The position numbers and the translations under genes were made by a program. From positions 15,591,505 to 15,655,504 of the forward strand of contig CM047427.1 of assembly GCA_026168455.1 (NCBI GenBank): a stretch of 64,000 nt of DNA. Reading direction: 5' to 3'. Shown one piece after another: positions 25,251 through 37,463 of this stretch (positions within the stretch are counted from its first letter, which is position 1; every line of letters starts with the position of its first letter). The notes under the pieces are model-generated. The model saw nothing but the letters and a program-made list of their open reading frames with translations, searched no databases and was not told the DNA's origin. This DNA comes from Theocolax elegans (Eukaryota; Arthropoda; Insecta; Hymenoptera; Cerocephalidae).

Positions 25251-26030
25251 AAGTTGTATAAACAAACCTACATGGCTACATATACACTCGCGCAAACTCG
25301 CACACGCACACGAGGTACAGTCTATACGTAAAGTGGTAACGATTCTCTGATTTAAAAGAGAAACCGTAGGGTACAAAGGAAAATTCGCGAAAAGCAAAGT
25401 AACGGTCCAAGAGGTTTGGTATATTTTTAATACTTTCCGGTAGCTGAATGAAAGAAGGAAAAAAAATTCAAACAAACAAAAAACGTTAATTCGAATAGAG
25501 AATCGAGGACGCGTAAGCCAAGATTACACTTCGATGACTTTGGTAACGCTCGTGACAATAATAAAGAAAGCCAAAAATAAGAAAAAAAATTTTGTTTCTT
25601 TCAATCTTTCATTTTTTTTTCCTCGAGAGATGGACCGTGGAGTTTTCGTAACGAAGTGGTATATAGATGTACGTACGTGTACGATCTGCACGAAAATTAG
25701 CGGACTCATTGTTAGCGCTGGGGGATTGTTCTAAGTTAGTGAAGCCAAAAACGCAACGAGAAACCGAGAGAGAGGAATAACGCAAGAAAGGCTTTTCGTG
25801 AATGCATATTGCGCCCAGCCGCCCCTAGAATAAAAAAAAAGCCTCTACAAACCGGAGATATATATACGTATATACTTGGGTTCTCTGTCTCGTGTAATAA
25901 CACGGCCTCGCGAGGATTTTGCGCGCCACGTTTTACAGTCGGTAGTTTTCAAAACAAGGGTTTACGTTTTCGTCGTCGAATAACGAATCCATCTTTTTCT
26001 TTCCGAGTTCAAAGCCAATGGCTATAACGT
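25251..26030. other. Skew island 20
   Basis: Purine-biased 25370-25480 and 25740-25790 with a T/C patch at 25590-25625 between; weak pyrimidine end near 25990. Confidence 0.35.
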
Positions 26031-26740
26031 CTGTTTATGTTTTTAAAAAAATGGATTAACTTTACATAATTTTCGACATCAACTTTGGGTTTACTATTAC
26101 TATACGCGCGCGTGATAAGAATGACGGTATTTTACGTTTTAGAAATCATTTTGCGCTGCGGTTATATTTTTTAGGCTTTACAATACATTTTTTAACTATG
26201 ATATATGTAATTACTTTTGTGATGCATATAGACAAGGAGAAAAATTTTACAGTAAAAATCACTAATTTAGCTATGTTGGGACAGACTGAAAATATAATAA
26301 TTTTACTATATTTACGATACAAATTTCGTGACAATGTATATTAAGTTTTCTCATAAATGTTTTAAACAGATTTAATTAAATTATTGTAAATTATTTAATA
26401 TGGTTTTACTATAATAGAACTTTTAATAGTTTCGGTTACACGCAGCTGCAGAAATATTGTTGAAACTATCCGTTAATATGCATAAAAATGCAGAGAATTT
26501 TGCAAACAGTGACGTCATACAATGACCTGAGAAATTCTAACTACGTAAACTGACCGAAGAAGAACTTCTCTTTTGGCATTAATATTATATTATTCGTGTA
26601 TAATAATTTACATATTGGTATATTTAATTTGGTTATGATTTTGACACAGTAGTACAATCAAGTGAATATCGGTTTACTTTTATCATTGCTGTTAAAATAA
26701 GTCTTAAATAGTGATAATACAGTGGTTTCGAGAAAATCGA
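26031..26740. other. AT-rich spacer
   Basis: Nothing recognised. Confidence 0.6.
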
Positions 26741-27064
26741 TGGAAATCGATAATCGAAGTCGATTTGGATCATTTTCCGTGAATCGGAGGGAAAAAAGTT
26801 GGGCAAAAGGAAAGCAGTAGGTTAAATAGGAAGTAGTCGAAGTAAGATCCAGTGGGACATTAGAAAGAGGCAGAGGGAGATTGTACAATTGGACGTAAAA
26901 TGGCGTAGTAGGAGGCAAAGGACGCCGAGTGGTACAAAGCTGGTACATCCGAGTCTCTCGTATCTGGAAAACTGTGCGCCGAGAGGAAAACCGGAGCGAC
27001 TCGTGCATAGACGTATGTATGTATAAACTCAGTGGTAGTAGGTACACGGGGGCGGGAGAGAGCA

Positions 27065-27122
<58 letters not shown>

Positions 27123-27480
27123 GGAGGAGTGCACGAGTTTCCGGCTCGACGGAGCCAATTCAGACCCGGAATTTATCCTATCAATTTCTGCTTGGTGGAG
27201 TGGCAAAGAGCTCGGCACAGCAGCGCCGCTCGCTATATTAACGCTACACACTGCGCCGTTGCACTCCGAAAGAGAGGGACGAGAAACGAGAGAAAGAGAG
27301 AAAAAGTGAGAGAGAGTGCGAGAGAGACTGGCAAATCTCTCTCGCGGCGGAGCCGGCTAGGAAAAGCGCAACGACGCATTGTCAAGTGCTCGCGACTCCG
27401 CCTTTGCCTTGACTCTTGCGACCTATTCTCCTGCCTGAAAATTATCCTATACTCCGCTCGAGAACTTGTAATTTTTTAGG
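26741..27480. other. Skew island 21
   Basis: Strong purine flank (26785-26880, 27065-27124, 27265-27320); the pyrimidine side (27390-27440) is short. Confidence 0.45.
27065..27124. repeat. (GA)n, about 60 bp
   Basis: Long GA repeat with two GAAA variants; one of the longest in the window. Confidence 0.95.
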
Positions 27481-27800
27481 GTTTCTTGGTATATCTCGAT
27501 ACGTAATACGAATGCGAGCCTCGACATTTTATTTTCGAGGGTCACGTAATCGCGCATATCGATAAATAACTATAATAAATATCTATTTTAGTTACGGCAG
27601 TTTAAAAGTTAGCCACGACTCATTGTTACACGATCGATAAAATGAGGGTTTAAAAATAGAATATACAAATAATGTACATAGGTTGCGTTAAATTTAATCA
27701 AAACGTCGCGTCGCAGTGTAAATGTCAACTCCGAGGCTTACAATTTATTACGAACCCGAAAAAATAAACTGATGAAATAAAAAGTTACCACTTTATAACC
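27481..27800. other. AT-rich spacer
   Basis: Nothing recognised. Confidence 0.6.
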
Positions 27801-28140
27801 AGGATTATTTAATCTTTTTTACGCAAGTGGCGTGCGAGAGTTAGACGTCATTTCGAGACAAAGCCCAGTGGGTCAAGTGGCCAGATGATTCGTCGTTATA
27901 CCGCGGTGACCTCGTGCATACGTATCTACGTACGCGAACCTCTCGAGTCTCGTCCGCGCCATTCGCGGCTTCGAGTGCATTCGTAATATCGCGAACTGTG
28001 CGGCTGATGCTCGCTCCCGACTGCCGCTGACTGCTCGTCAAAAGAATTTAGCTCCATCCCGTTTGGACGTTCCCCGGTTACCGAAAATTACATAAATGTC
28101 GCGGTTACTTCTATTTCGTCCTTCGACTCTCTAACGCGAA
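27801..28140. other. Skew island 22
   Basis: Short repeat-free CpG-rich block 27830-28080 with a T/C end near 28110-28130; a candidate conserved element. Confidence 0.35.
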
Positions 28141-28545
28141 TTTCCAACGATTTTAGTGTTTACAGATTATACGAAGATTTTACTTGTTAACGGGGTGAAG
28201 AAAATACTATTTTAATAATACGATGATAGCGACACAGAGAAAGGGTAGCGTAGCGACTAATACGGATGCTAACGAGTGTACAGTGCGATGTAGACTGAAA
28301 CTTTTGTATAAAATTTGTACAGTATTTTGCGTTGATAATTAAATTTATAACCTTTAGAAAATGTCTATTCACATCGAAAAGTATGTCTATGAGTATAAAG
28401 TACAAGTTCAGTTTCACGAAAATAAAGAAAATTCGAGAGTAAAATAAGGAAAAATAGTGAGAAAATATTTATAAAGACCAGGTGAAGATGAACAAAAAGG
28501 GAAAAGGGGAAGGAAAAAAGCATACGGCATAGAGAAGGATCTATA

Positions 28546-28575
28546 GAGTCGAGTCGAGTCGAGTCGAGTCGAGTA
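28546..28575. repeat. (GAGTC)5
   Basis: Perfect pentanucleotide repeat plus a partial sixth unit. Confidence 0.95.
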
Positions 28576-28829
28576 GACCGCGAGGGATGTATTACATATA
28601 TACAGCAGAGAGATCGAGTAATCAAGAGCTGTACTCGGCTGCTCGGCGAGTAAATTACGGGGAGTCAGTGAACACTTTGTTCGGTCAACAATCGGGTTTT
28701 CAATTGATAACCAACCGTACACTCGAGAAACTCGGTTACGTCTATACGCGTGTCTATAGAGATGCAATAATTCGCGGCCGAGGATATTATATTTTTTTTT
28801 CTCTCGTGTACACGCGCCAATAAATTCGA

Positions 28830-29038
28830 ATGTACGAAAGGACGAAAGGAAGCCAAGTACTCGGAAGTCCAGGCGAGGGTCGAGCGATACACTCGAGGGT
28901 CGAAGCCAGTGCGCGCACGTCCGTATACCGATCGGTCCCCGGCGTGTGTCGCACCATCGCTATATGTATACGAAGCTCTCCCTCTCTCTCTCTCTCTCTC
29001 TCGACACCAGCAGAGGCAGGCCTGTGGACCGTGAGAGG
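28830..29038 (+). CDS. Possible first coding exon ending at a strong donor
   Basis: ATG at 28830 opens about 69 codons that run to AGG|GTGAGT, with GT at 29039-29040, an excellent donor. The start (MYERTKGSQVLGSPGEGRAI) is mixed sequence, but the middle is partly encoded by the TC repeat at 28982-29002. The opposite strand is also open over the same span (28787-29188), so openness alone carries little weight. No homologue was recognised. Confidence 0.15.
28982..29002. repeat. (CT)10
   Basis: Pure repeat within the candidate exon 28830-29038. Confidence 0.95.
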
Positions 29039-29540
29039 GTGAGTTCCCTCCCGTCCGAGGCTGTTCCGTCGGAATTTCGCTTTTCCCGTCGTCATCGCCC
29101 TATTCAAATTTGCTGCTCGAACGCAGCTCGCAAAGCACCACACCAGCGAGTACGCTTCGGCCCGGATCTTGAATTTTAATAAATACATGTACAGTCCATG
29201 GAGCAGCAGCCCGGAGAGCCAACCGTGCTTCGGTTACGAAACGAGCTCCCGGACGAGCTCTCGACTACGAGAACTCGGTGTGTCTCCCGCGACCCCCGCG
29301 ACCTCCCCGACCCTCCCACTCACCCCCTCCTCCTCCTTTATTCCTTTTCAACCTCTAATTCAATTTCTCTCCTTTCTTCGCCTAACCTCTACTTCCTTCT
29401 ACCTACTCGAAACCTCGATTCCACGACTCGCTTTATCGCGCGCTTTTTCACCATCTTGTATACGCGTACCGTTTCCAACGCGATCCTTTATTTACTCGTT
29501 TTATGACGTTATTTACGCAGAGTTCATCGACTTAACATAC

Positions 29541-30010
29541 CTTTTTTTTCTTTGAATAATCGTATTTTTTAAAGTCTCTCGAATCATTATAAATACATTA
29601 TTTAAAAGTATTGTTATTAGTTTGTTCGGATGATTCAAAAGTGCAACAAGATTTTGTGACAGTTTTTTCGGTATTTCACGGCGGCGAATACTGAGAAATA
29701 TGGTGTATTTAAAATGACGATATTTTGTTGTAATGTAAAGATATATTTGGATTAATTCGATTGTTCTTATGTTTTATAGTACTTTATGTCATATTTGTGT
29801 TAAAAGTTACCATTTACAATTTAATATTAACAGAAAATATAGTGAATTTTTTCTCTATAGAATGTTAAATAGTTATTTTGGTTAAAAATACTAGATGAAA
29901 TATTTGTAAAGAATACGAAGTTTGCCATAATTTGCCTTAACATGCAGAATCAATAATCATAGTTGACAAGTGGGTATAGTTATAGTATGTATATAACTTA
30001 ATTAATAACA
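29541..30010. other. AT-rich spacer
   Basis: Nothing recognised. Confidence 0.6.
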
Positions 30011-30770
30011 TAACGGGGTTAACAAGATTCAAGCACCTGAAATAATAATGGCAGAAGGAAGTGGTGGTGAGCAGCGAGCGATCGAATTGGCAAGTGATCT
30101 TGGTTATTATAAAGTATCCAGAGAGAATCGCTCGTCGTCGGCCATAACGTCGGCAAGTGTGAAACTCGCTTTGGCCCGTTCGTTTGGTCGGGACTAGGAC
30201 TATGTATGAAGGGGAGGGGGGAGACCGAGGGAAGCCGCGCGGCTAATGCAGCCCCGTGAAATATTCATCAGTCTGGCTGCTGGGAGTGTGCCGGGCCACC
30301 ACCATCACCCGCCAAGTGCGAGAGAGAGCGAGAGAGCGAGAGAGTAGCCTTTATATTTCGTAATTACCCTCCTCCCTCGGTGCTCTAGCTTCACCCACTC
30401 TCTCCCTCTCTCTCCGTTCTCTGCGTTACGTATAGCTGCTTGGTTCCCCTTGCTTGTGCGAACGCGCATGTCACTCTCTCTCTCGCTCTCCCTCCCTCCC
30501 CCCGCCCCCTCTCACTCTTGGCTACTGCCTCGCAGACGCACGTCACTTCCACATTCAGCCTCACTTTCCAATTCCCTCGCCTGTCCGCTCGTTCGTTTAT
30601 TTCGGCCTCTCTTTCTCGCTCTTTTCGCTAAACCTGCTGCGAAAACTCACTGTGACCACCCTCACCTCTCGCTCTTTCTCACTCACTTACTCATTCACCT
30701 GCTCACTCACTCACTCACTCGCTCTCGATCGCTCTCTATCTCTCTATTTTTCTCTTGCAACAAAACAAAA
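30011..30770. other. Skew island 24
   Basis: Repeat-free core 30040-30300 with the 49-codon ORF, purine tracts near 30215 and 30315-30347, then continuous pyrimidine bias 30380-30750 with TCAC repeats. Confidence 0.5.
30048..30197 (+). CDS. Unrecognised 49-aa ORF
   Basis: ATG at 30048 and TAG at 30195-30197, in ordinary mixed-composition sequence with no microsatellite. The peptide starts MAEGSGGEQRAIELASDLGY, is then Ser-rich (SRENRSSSAITSAS) and ends in a Leu/Ala-Arg segment. No signal peptide or known domain is seen. A GTGAGC donor-like site after codon 6 (GT at 30067-30068) offers an alternative reading as a short start exon. The length is within chance expectation. Confidence 0.15.
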   Translation: MAEGSGGEQRAIELASDLGYYKVSRENRSSSAITSASVKLALARSFGRD

Positions 30771-31080
30771 ACAACGTATACGCATCGAATTAGTTTAATA
30801 CTTTTGAAAAAATATACTTTGCGGTATACAATTATCGCGTATTAGAATAGTTGTATGCCTATCTTTTAATGTATTTTTCACGCGCTATAGTTAATTCAAT
30901 GTGTTATCCAATTTACTGAAAGTTTTACGGAAGAGTTTTCGGACGTTTAGATCCCAGTTTACACGACTATTGTTCTTGCTGACATTCTTCGACATAGTAG
31001 AATGTGAAACAGATCGGTTCGTAATTCCCCAAATGGAATTAATAAATTCAAACTTTTCTACCAAGGAGATGCTTTGGAAA
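30771..31080. other. AT-rich spacer
   Basis: Nothing recognised. Confidence 0.55.
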
Positions 31081-31700
31081 TTTGAAATTGGACAATAATG
31101 TGTACGAAGTTAAGGTATGCAGGTATACATCTGGTTTTGGAAGACTCGTAGACGCGTGATAACGCGAACGAACGAGAAGCCAAGCGCTCGCCCTCCTCTT
31201 GTGGCCCTCTGTGCCTCTGGTTGGCGGTGTGGGTATAGGCCGGGTGATCGACGTACACACGTATATACGTAGTAAGGCTCGGGAGGCCCGCACTACTCCG
31301 CAGGACCTAAATATTTATGCGGCAATGTCTATACGGAGCGCGGATGCGCGGGCGTAACGCCCGGGCTTCGTTCATACGAACATCAAAGAACTCCGGGAGC
31401 TTTCGAACGGCTGCGTGTGTGAATCGCGTCAAGTCGCACGGAACGAGTAGACACCCCCGTCCCGGCCCAGCCTCGCCGTTGCTGCATACTTCGTCAAAAT
31501 AAATTCCGGCTCTGTCTCGTCCCCCCTCGATCTAAACGGGATCCACTCGAACCCAAGATATTCTCTCTCTCCCTCTCTCCCCCTCTCTCTCCCTCGCTTT
31601 CACGTTACACATCAACATACTGTTTACATTTCGCTTCTAATTTATCTCTCCCTTTTTTCACATTTCTCCGAGAATTCCATTTTTTCTCTTCACTTCTTTT
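31081..31700. other. Skew island 25
   Basis: CpG-rich core 31140-31500 with a short GC hairpin at 31349-31363 (CGGGCG/CGCCCG), then TC/CCCTC repeats 31560-31605. Confidence 0.4.
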
Positions 31701-32080
31701 TGTATATATGTGATTTTGATTTTATCGCTTCGTGGGCTTCATACTTATGTTTTGATAGATCTAACCATGTAAACAAATAATCAACTTTCATTATTATTTA
31801 TAATAAGGGACAAAGTGTAATACCAAAAAATAAATCGAAGACACAAGATTTTTAGAGATACCTATCGAGATAACATGTATAAATAGAGCGCGCCGAGCGA
31901 TCAAAGGATACGTAGAAATCAAGTTTTATACGCCCTTAAAGTTTAGTATCGAGACTTTGTAAAAAATACTAAATATCCGTATACGCAAGTTTAAGTGAAC
32001 AATACGAGTAAAAAATAAAAACATAATCAGCTAATGAACAAAGAAAAAGTTAGTAAAATGACATTAATTAATTTTGAAAA
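31701..32080. other. AT-rich spacer
   Basis: Nothing recognised. Confidence 0.6.
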
Positions 32081-32600
32081 GCATATATATCGGGTGCATT
32101 AGGTAATCGAAAGTGAAAGTAAACGACGCTTATGTTGTACGTGTCTGCGTATACGTGTCGCGTTAATAAAGACAGCCGGTATTTCTCGGATTAGGATTGT
32201 GCCACCGTATTCTTCTTCCTCTTTTCGCAAGCGGGTTAGACGTTCTCTCCCTCTTAGGTCCTTAGGTTGATACGTAGGCGAAAACACAAGTTGTGTGCCT
32301 CGAGCAAACAGGGTGAAAGGCATGCGCACGCGGGGGCGAAGAGAGACAGAGAGCGAGATGTCTACGGTAACTGGTGAGACGTTAAGGCAAACACCGCATT
32401 GACACACGTACGTGACGCGTCTTCGATTCGCGTGCGCACGGAGGTGCTGACTTCGAAGGTTAAGACATATCCTTTTTCGCATCGCTGCCAAAGGGGGACT
32501 CGAGAAAGAGAGGACTGCTCTACCGCGTCATTCGATTCAACCAGGAAGATCCTGTTGCTTTTTCTTATAAACGATACGATCTACAACTTTTACATGGCGG
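32081..32600. other. Skew island 26 (weak)
   Basis: Mixed CpG-rich sequence, purine patch 32335-32360; no strong pyrimidine tract. Confidence 0.3.
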
Positions 32601-32800
32601 TTTACTTCGATTATGACGCTGCGGTATAAAGTAATATTATTTTTTTACATTTTTTTATTTTTTATGTCTTACAAATTCGCTACGATGTTAATTCGTCAAC
32701 TATAATTTTATACTAAATATTTTGAAATAATAATACATAAATATTGATTATTATTTTAATTTCGGCTGTACGCGCGTAATAAAATAGTAATAAAATAAAA

Positions 32801-33760
32801 GAGAATCAATAATTAAGAACGTCACGATTAAAACCGTTAAATAGAATGCACGTGAATGAGAAACAGGGGAATAAAGCTGAGAGAGCAGTAAATAGCAATC
32901 GAATAAACAGAAAGTCAAGTACTAAATTAGAGGTGTAAGCATAAAGTCAAAGTCCGATGAGCGAGAAGAATCGAAGTTAATCAGCGTATAACTCAGGATA
33001 GTTCATCGAGAAGGCGAAAGTCCGTTATTAACGAGATGGAGATTAAGTCGAGATCGAAAGTAGTGGAATAGAGGGATTGATTCCCGAGAAAGGGAAATAA
33101 ATGCAGCTCTAATGCGTAAGAATGGAAGGTATGTACAATAGAATACAAGACCAAAGTAAAAGGGAAGAAGGGAAGAAGAAAAAAAAAAGAGGAAAAGACT
33201 CGGTGGATCCTTTCGGAGAGGGGAGGACAATAGTCCGAGCGATCCCAATCCAGGATAAATCTGTTATCACGGTTGAACGAACGGACCGGACACACAATGC
33301 ACGAGAGCAGTTTTGCGGTCGGGCAGCATCCAAATATTTACTCGCGACGCGCGAGCATATTCATCCGGGCGCAGGGACGCGAACGGAGGGAGCTATACTT
33401 TCGTACAAAAGAGAGGCGACCTATAGAGGAAGGCCTTTATTATGTCGCTTCTTATCCACCGTATCATCTACCGAACGATCGAGCCCGTGATCTTCTTTTT
33501 TTAACAACCAGAGGAACCAGAGATATTTCGGCTACCGTTCACTCTAGCACGCACCAATCAAGTCACTCGTCTTTTCCTCTTCTTTTTTTTCTCTCCCAAC
33601 TCTGATTTGAATCTTAATGAACCATCTTCCTTTTTCTCGTCAGAGATTTATTCTACTCGCTAATAACGCACTCTGGACGTCCTTGCTACCACACGGCTTG
33701 TCCCTCCGATTCCTAGGACTATAACTTTTGAGTTCGTTAGCCAACACGTTTTATGCGGAA
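32801..33760. other. Skew island 27
   Basis: 33121-33180 is 49/60 purine and 33541-33600 is 45/60 pyrimidine by hand count; mixed core 33230-33500. Confidence 0.6.
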
Positions 33761-34440
33761 CTCCCGTAAATTGGTACAGGATGATCAAATTTAATGTATC
33801 GAACGTTAACTATTTAATCTCGATTGAAACGTAGTATAGCGTCGCGTCTATAAACGTTCGCATCAGCGGCATTCGATCGAAGGTAAATTAAATTTTGATC
33901 TCGTTAAATATACAAAGAACGAAGAAACAAAGACATTCGATCGCTTCGTTCACCCGTCATCGTCTCAGATTCGACTCGTTTCTCGAGAAAAATTAGAACG
34001 CTAAACACAAAGCACGTACGCTGCACTGGTAACGGAATTTCTTCGAAGCTCGATAAGCGTAATTTGCCGTTTCTAATTTACAAAGAAAAAATAAAAGAAA
34101 GCGCTCTTACACATTATTATAGATATGTTTCTGTCAAATCCAAGAGATACGCATCTATTCGTACAAAGCAGTGGTCGTTTCGCTCGACTAGGGGTGGGTG
34201 AAGAAAAACGAATGACTAACAAGTCGTGCTAGTTTTCCTAAATTGCAGAGGCGGCGTACAGGACAAACCCGCAATAACTGGTAATTTCCCCGAGTTACGG
34301 TATAACAAGATTCCTCGTTAAATATTAATAGCCCCTGGTGTGCTGGCCAATACATCTATAAGACCACAGCGACACGCTAAAACAGTCGGAAGGCTTTAAT
34401 CCCGACCTCGTGGGGTCTTTCGTTCCATGCATAGTTAAAC
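33761..34440. other. Repeat-free intermediate-GC block
   Basis: 34170-34430 has no microsatellite and no long ORF; a candidate conserved noncoding element. TATAAG at 34357 lies 27 bases before a CAGTC, a poor promoter match. Confidence 0.3.
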
Positions 34441-34660
34441 TCGCCTACTACTCCTCAAAGGATTATACGAACAAAAAAATCTTGTTACTTCAGATTTTAT
34501 TAAGTATATGTAATCATCTTTCCACTCGAATGTTTCTTGTAATTACTTACGTTTTCGCACACACTGATGAAATAAGAATTTATTATTAAAAAAAATGACA
34601 AAATTAATTTTATCGATACACTTTACAAAAAAGCGACAAATGTTTTTTCCGTATAAGGTA

Positions 34661-35110
34661 ATCGATAAATTAGAATATTCAGATTCGAATAAAAGAAAAG
34701 AGAAGAGAAACATTGTAAAATTAAGGAGTTGATGAAAACTGGCACTCGAGTAAATTCTCAGCAATTGAGCTTGGTGAAGCGAGAAGGATATTAAGGGTTC
34801 CGTCGTAAAAGGTAAGAATGCGAATAGCCAACGAAATATTGAAGGGGAATCAATGAAAAACTGCGAAAGTACACTGGGTCTTCGTCGTACAGGCTTTTGT
34901 AATTTTTTTTCTTCTCCTTCTCTCTTTCGACAAAGAAGTCTATGAATGGCACTGTATCTGCAAGCCCGGTGGATTAATAATACCGGCTCATCCCCCCATG
35001 AAGTCAGGGACGCTGCGCTGCGCGAATTCAACAAGTTCGCTGAATCGGCAAAAGGCAAGCGCCATCTGTTGTCCGAAAACCATTGATATCACCCGCTGCT
35101 TTTTCTTCTT
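34661..35110. other. Skew island 28
   Basis: Purine flank 34690-34720, pyrimidine tracts 34900-34930 and 35095-35120, GC-rich core 34960-35080. Confidence 0.5.
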
Positions 35111-35480
35111 TCGCTTTTTTTTAATGCGGTATCCGGTATTGAGTTTTTATCCGCTATCTTAACGACATCCGATATTAACTATTCTCTTGTTAATATCGAC
35201 TCTAATTGTTTCTTGTTACTTTTCAATCTGTCTCAAAATTTATTTGACTGTAGAATTATTTACGCTAGATTGGTTTTTTTTAAAGAAAATATTAAATGGA
35301 TTTATTTGTAAAATTAATTTCAAATTTTTGTTTGTTACACGTATACGTAAACGTTCACCATAACGTTCCTTTTCTACGAGAGATTAAATTATAAAACACG
35401 ACAAATAAATTATCGAATTTAATTCGAATTCGTCATTAGAACGATTGACAAAGTGTATATATTACGAAAAACTATAAAAA
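35111..35480. other. AT-rich spacer
   Basis: Nothing recognised. Confidence 0.6.
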
Positions 35481-35920
35481 CTGTACAAAATAAATGTAGG
35501 GCAAGTGAAAGCGAACGGAAAATACGAAGAGTGGAACGTAATTGAGAGAAAACGATTAGAAACAAAGTATCGGATGATCGGAAAGTAATAGCGATAGTTG
35601 GGGAAGAAGGGAGTACCGATACAAGATCGAAGAAAAGATTCCGAAGGAAAGCTGAAAAGACGTTAGTCAGCGGAAACGATGGCCTCCTAATGTCTCGAAC
35701 TAAATCGATTGGTTATTCGCTCGAGCGAAATTGCGTTACCGACTCGTCATTCAATAAAAACAAGACGGCGGGGAGCGATAAACCACTTAAGGCTCACGCG
35801 ACGACTCACGGAAACCCGTATACCCGTACTCGAACCCGAGAAGACGCTCTTCGATGTTTTTCCTCTTTCTCTCTCCCCACTACCGTTTCAATGTGTACCG
35901 TCGATATACCGCGACCGGCG
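35481..35920. other. Skew island 29
   Basis: Purine-rich 35500-35670, core to 35850, short pyrimidine flank 35855-35885. Confidence 0.5.
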
Positions 35921-36100
35921 CGTCTTCTTTCGTTAACTCTTAACCAAATTATTTTTAATAACTTTACGCGCATAATATAATCAAAATAAGATTTTACGCA
36001 AGATATGTAAAGAGAACAAGTTATACATTGGTATAAAGCAATACTAATTTACTCGTAATAAATTATTCCCTCGTTTTTGTCAGTTAGCGTGGTCGTCTTG

Positions 36101-36134
36101 TATAAAAGTGAGTGCACAACCAAGCTTTTCTTCA
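36101..36134 (+). promoter_or_regulatory. Candidate TATA-box promoter
   Basis: TATAAAAG at 36101-36108 matches the optimal TATA consensus. TTCATC with its A at 36134 lies 33 bases downstream and matches the initiator with one mismatch. The next long ORF in the same direction starts at 36240. Confidence 0.3.
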
Positions 36135-36220
36135 TCGTCGAAGAAGGAAGTCATTGTTCATCTCGACGATCCTTATCTCCTTACCGTATAAATGAACTAA
36201 TTTTATTGCATTACGAGTTT

Positions 36221-36780
36221 AACAAACTATGAAATTAAAATGACACGCGAGAACCAGTGGCATTCGTTCTTAATGCCGAGTTGGATTGTAAACCGCGTTT
36301 CCTTAATATCTCTCTTGTTGCGCCCAAAAAGGTATAAAAAAAAACCAACGAAAAAACCATCGCGTACAATGCCCAAGAAGGTAATTAATGAAAGCAAAGT
36401 ACAGAGGCCGGATAATAAAATAATAAAAAGTAAATACCAGGTAGTAACGGGCATAAACGTGGTATATACGTTTGTACGTATACGACGATGGAAAAACTTG
36501 CAAAAAAGTAAGCCGAGGAAGAGGAGGAGGAGAATAAAGAGAAAAACCACGTATATCGAAAGGGGACGCGCGAAGCCTTCTATTAAATATGCAACTCGCG
36601 TCCTTTCTAAGGAGGAAGAGGGTAGCCAGTTGTACCATCCATCGAATGCGCGTGCACGTCGACCTCGTGCGGCCCCCTGAGCTAACTTACCTAGGTATAA
36701 AAACCTATGTACACTAACACCTGTACCGATTACCAACTCGCTACCAGTTTTTTTTTCCACTTTTCACTGCGAGCATTATG
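36221..36780. other. Skew island 30
   Basis: Purine-rich 36330-36620; a short pyrimidine tract lies near 36750. Holds the 146-aa ORF. Confidence 0.45.
36240..36680 (+). CDS. Unrecognised basic 146-aa ORF
   Basis: ATG at 36240 with A at -3; stop at 36678-36680. The predicted protein is strongly basic. An N-terminal third with a short hydrophobic stretch (about residues 8-27) is followed by Lys/Arg-rich segments (KKPTKKPSR near 34, KPRKRRRRIKRK near 91) that could act as nuclear-localisation or nucleic-acid-binding sequence. No domain was recognised. It lies 132 bases after a TATAAAAG box, with a short upstream ORF at 36229 overlapping the start. It is less repeat-driven than other long frames here. 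However, the region is purine-rich, and an opposite-strand frame (36227-36760, no ATG at its start) is also open. Coding status is therefore doubtful. Confidence 0.2.
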   Translation: MTRENQWHSFLMPSWIVNRVSLISLLLRPKRYKKKPTKKPSRTMPKKVINESKVQRPDNKIIKSKYQVVTGINVVYTFVRIRRWKNLQKSKPRKRRRRIKRKTTYIERGRAKPSIKYATRVLSKEEEGSQLYHPSNARARRPRAAP

Positions 36781-36930
36781 GGTGTGTACGTATATAACTT
36801 TGCAGTGCTTCTATCATACAATTTTAACGAGTTTTTTTTAAATTATGCAAAAAATATTAATTTGAATAGTGAAGCGAATGGTATGAGCGATGCTGTTATA
36901 ACGGAATTGAAAAATAATATACAGAATTGT

Positions 36931-36963
36931 TATATATTAATTATATATTAATTATATATTAAT
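36931..36963. repeat. 11-bp tandem repeat, 3 copies
   Basis: Three exact copies of TATATATTAAT in AT-rich spacer. Confidence 0.85.
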
Positions 36964-37438
36964 ATATCATTTCAATTGATTATTTTACGGTATTTTTCAT
37001 ACTTCGAGACGACGAGAATCGAACTCTGGAATAATCGACTATCGTGAGTCTGTATGTAACGTCGTACGACGTATTTAACAGGGAATTATCTGTTAAACGC
37101 AATAAATAAATTATCAAATATATAATTGAATCATTTTCCAGTATAACTACATGTTATTCTCAGTTTCATAATTAAAAAAAATTAACTAGCATAAAAATTT
37201 GTCTATAGATTGTTAACGTAAATGTATGATATACATATGCAATAATATCTCTAATTTAGTAATTGATAAAATAATACATCTGATTATCGGTAAAGTCAAT
37301 TTACTTATAAGCCCCTACAGTGAAAGCAATGAAGCATGACAATGTATCGTATTTACGTATTGCAGCGCGTACCTTAAAATAAAGATTATGAATAATTTAA
37401 CGTATCGATGGAACATCGGTTCCAAGAATTCGCCTTTG

Positions 37439-37463
37439 CATATATATATATATATGTATATAT
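37439..37463. repeat. (TA)n
   Basis: TA repeat with a single TG variant. Confidence 0.9.

Larger units (their letters stand above)
28421..29540. other. Skew island 23
   Basis: 28441-28500 is 47/60 purine and 29341-29400 is 50/60 pyrimidine by hand count. Contains (GAGTC)5, the candidate exon 28830-29038 and a CpG-rich core to 29300. Confidence 0.6.

Noticed and set aside
26658..27309. Long frames on both strands
   Set aside because: Both depend on the 60-bp GA repeat, and the product is repeat-encoded.
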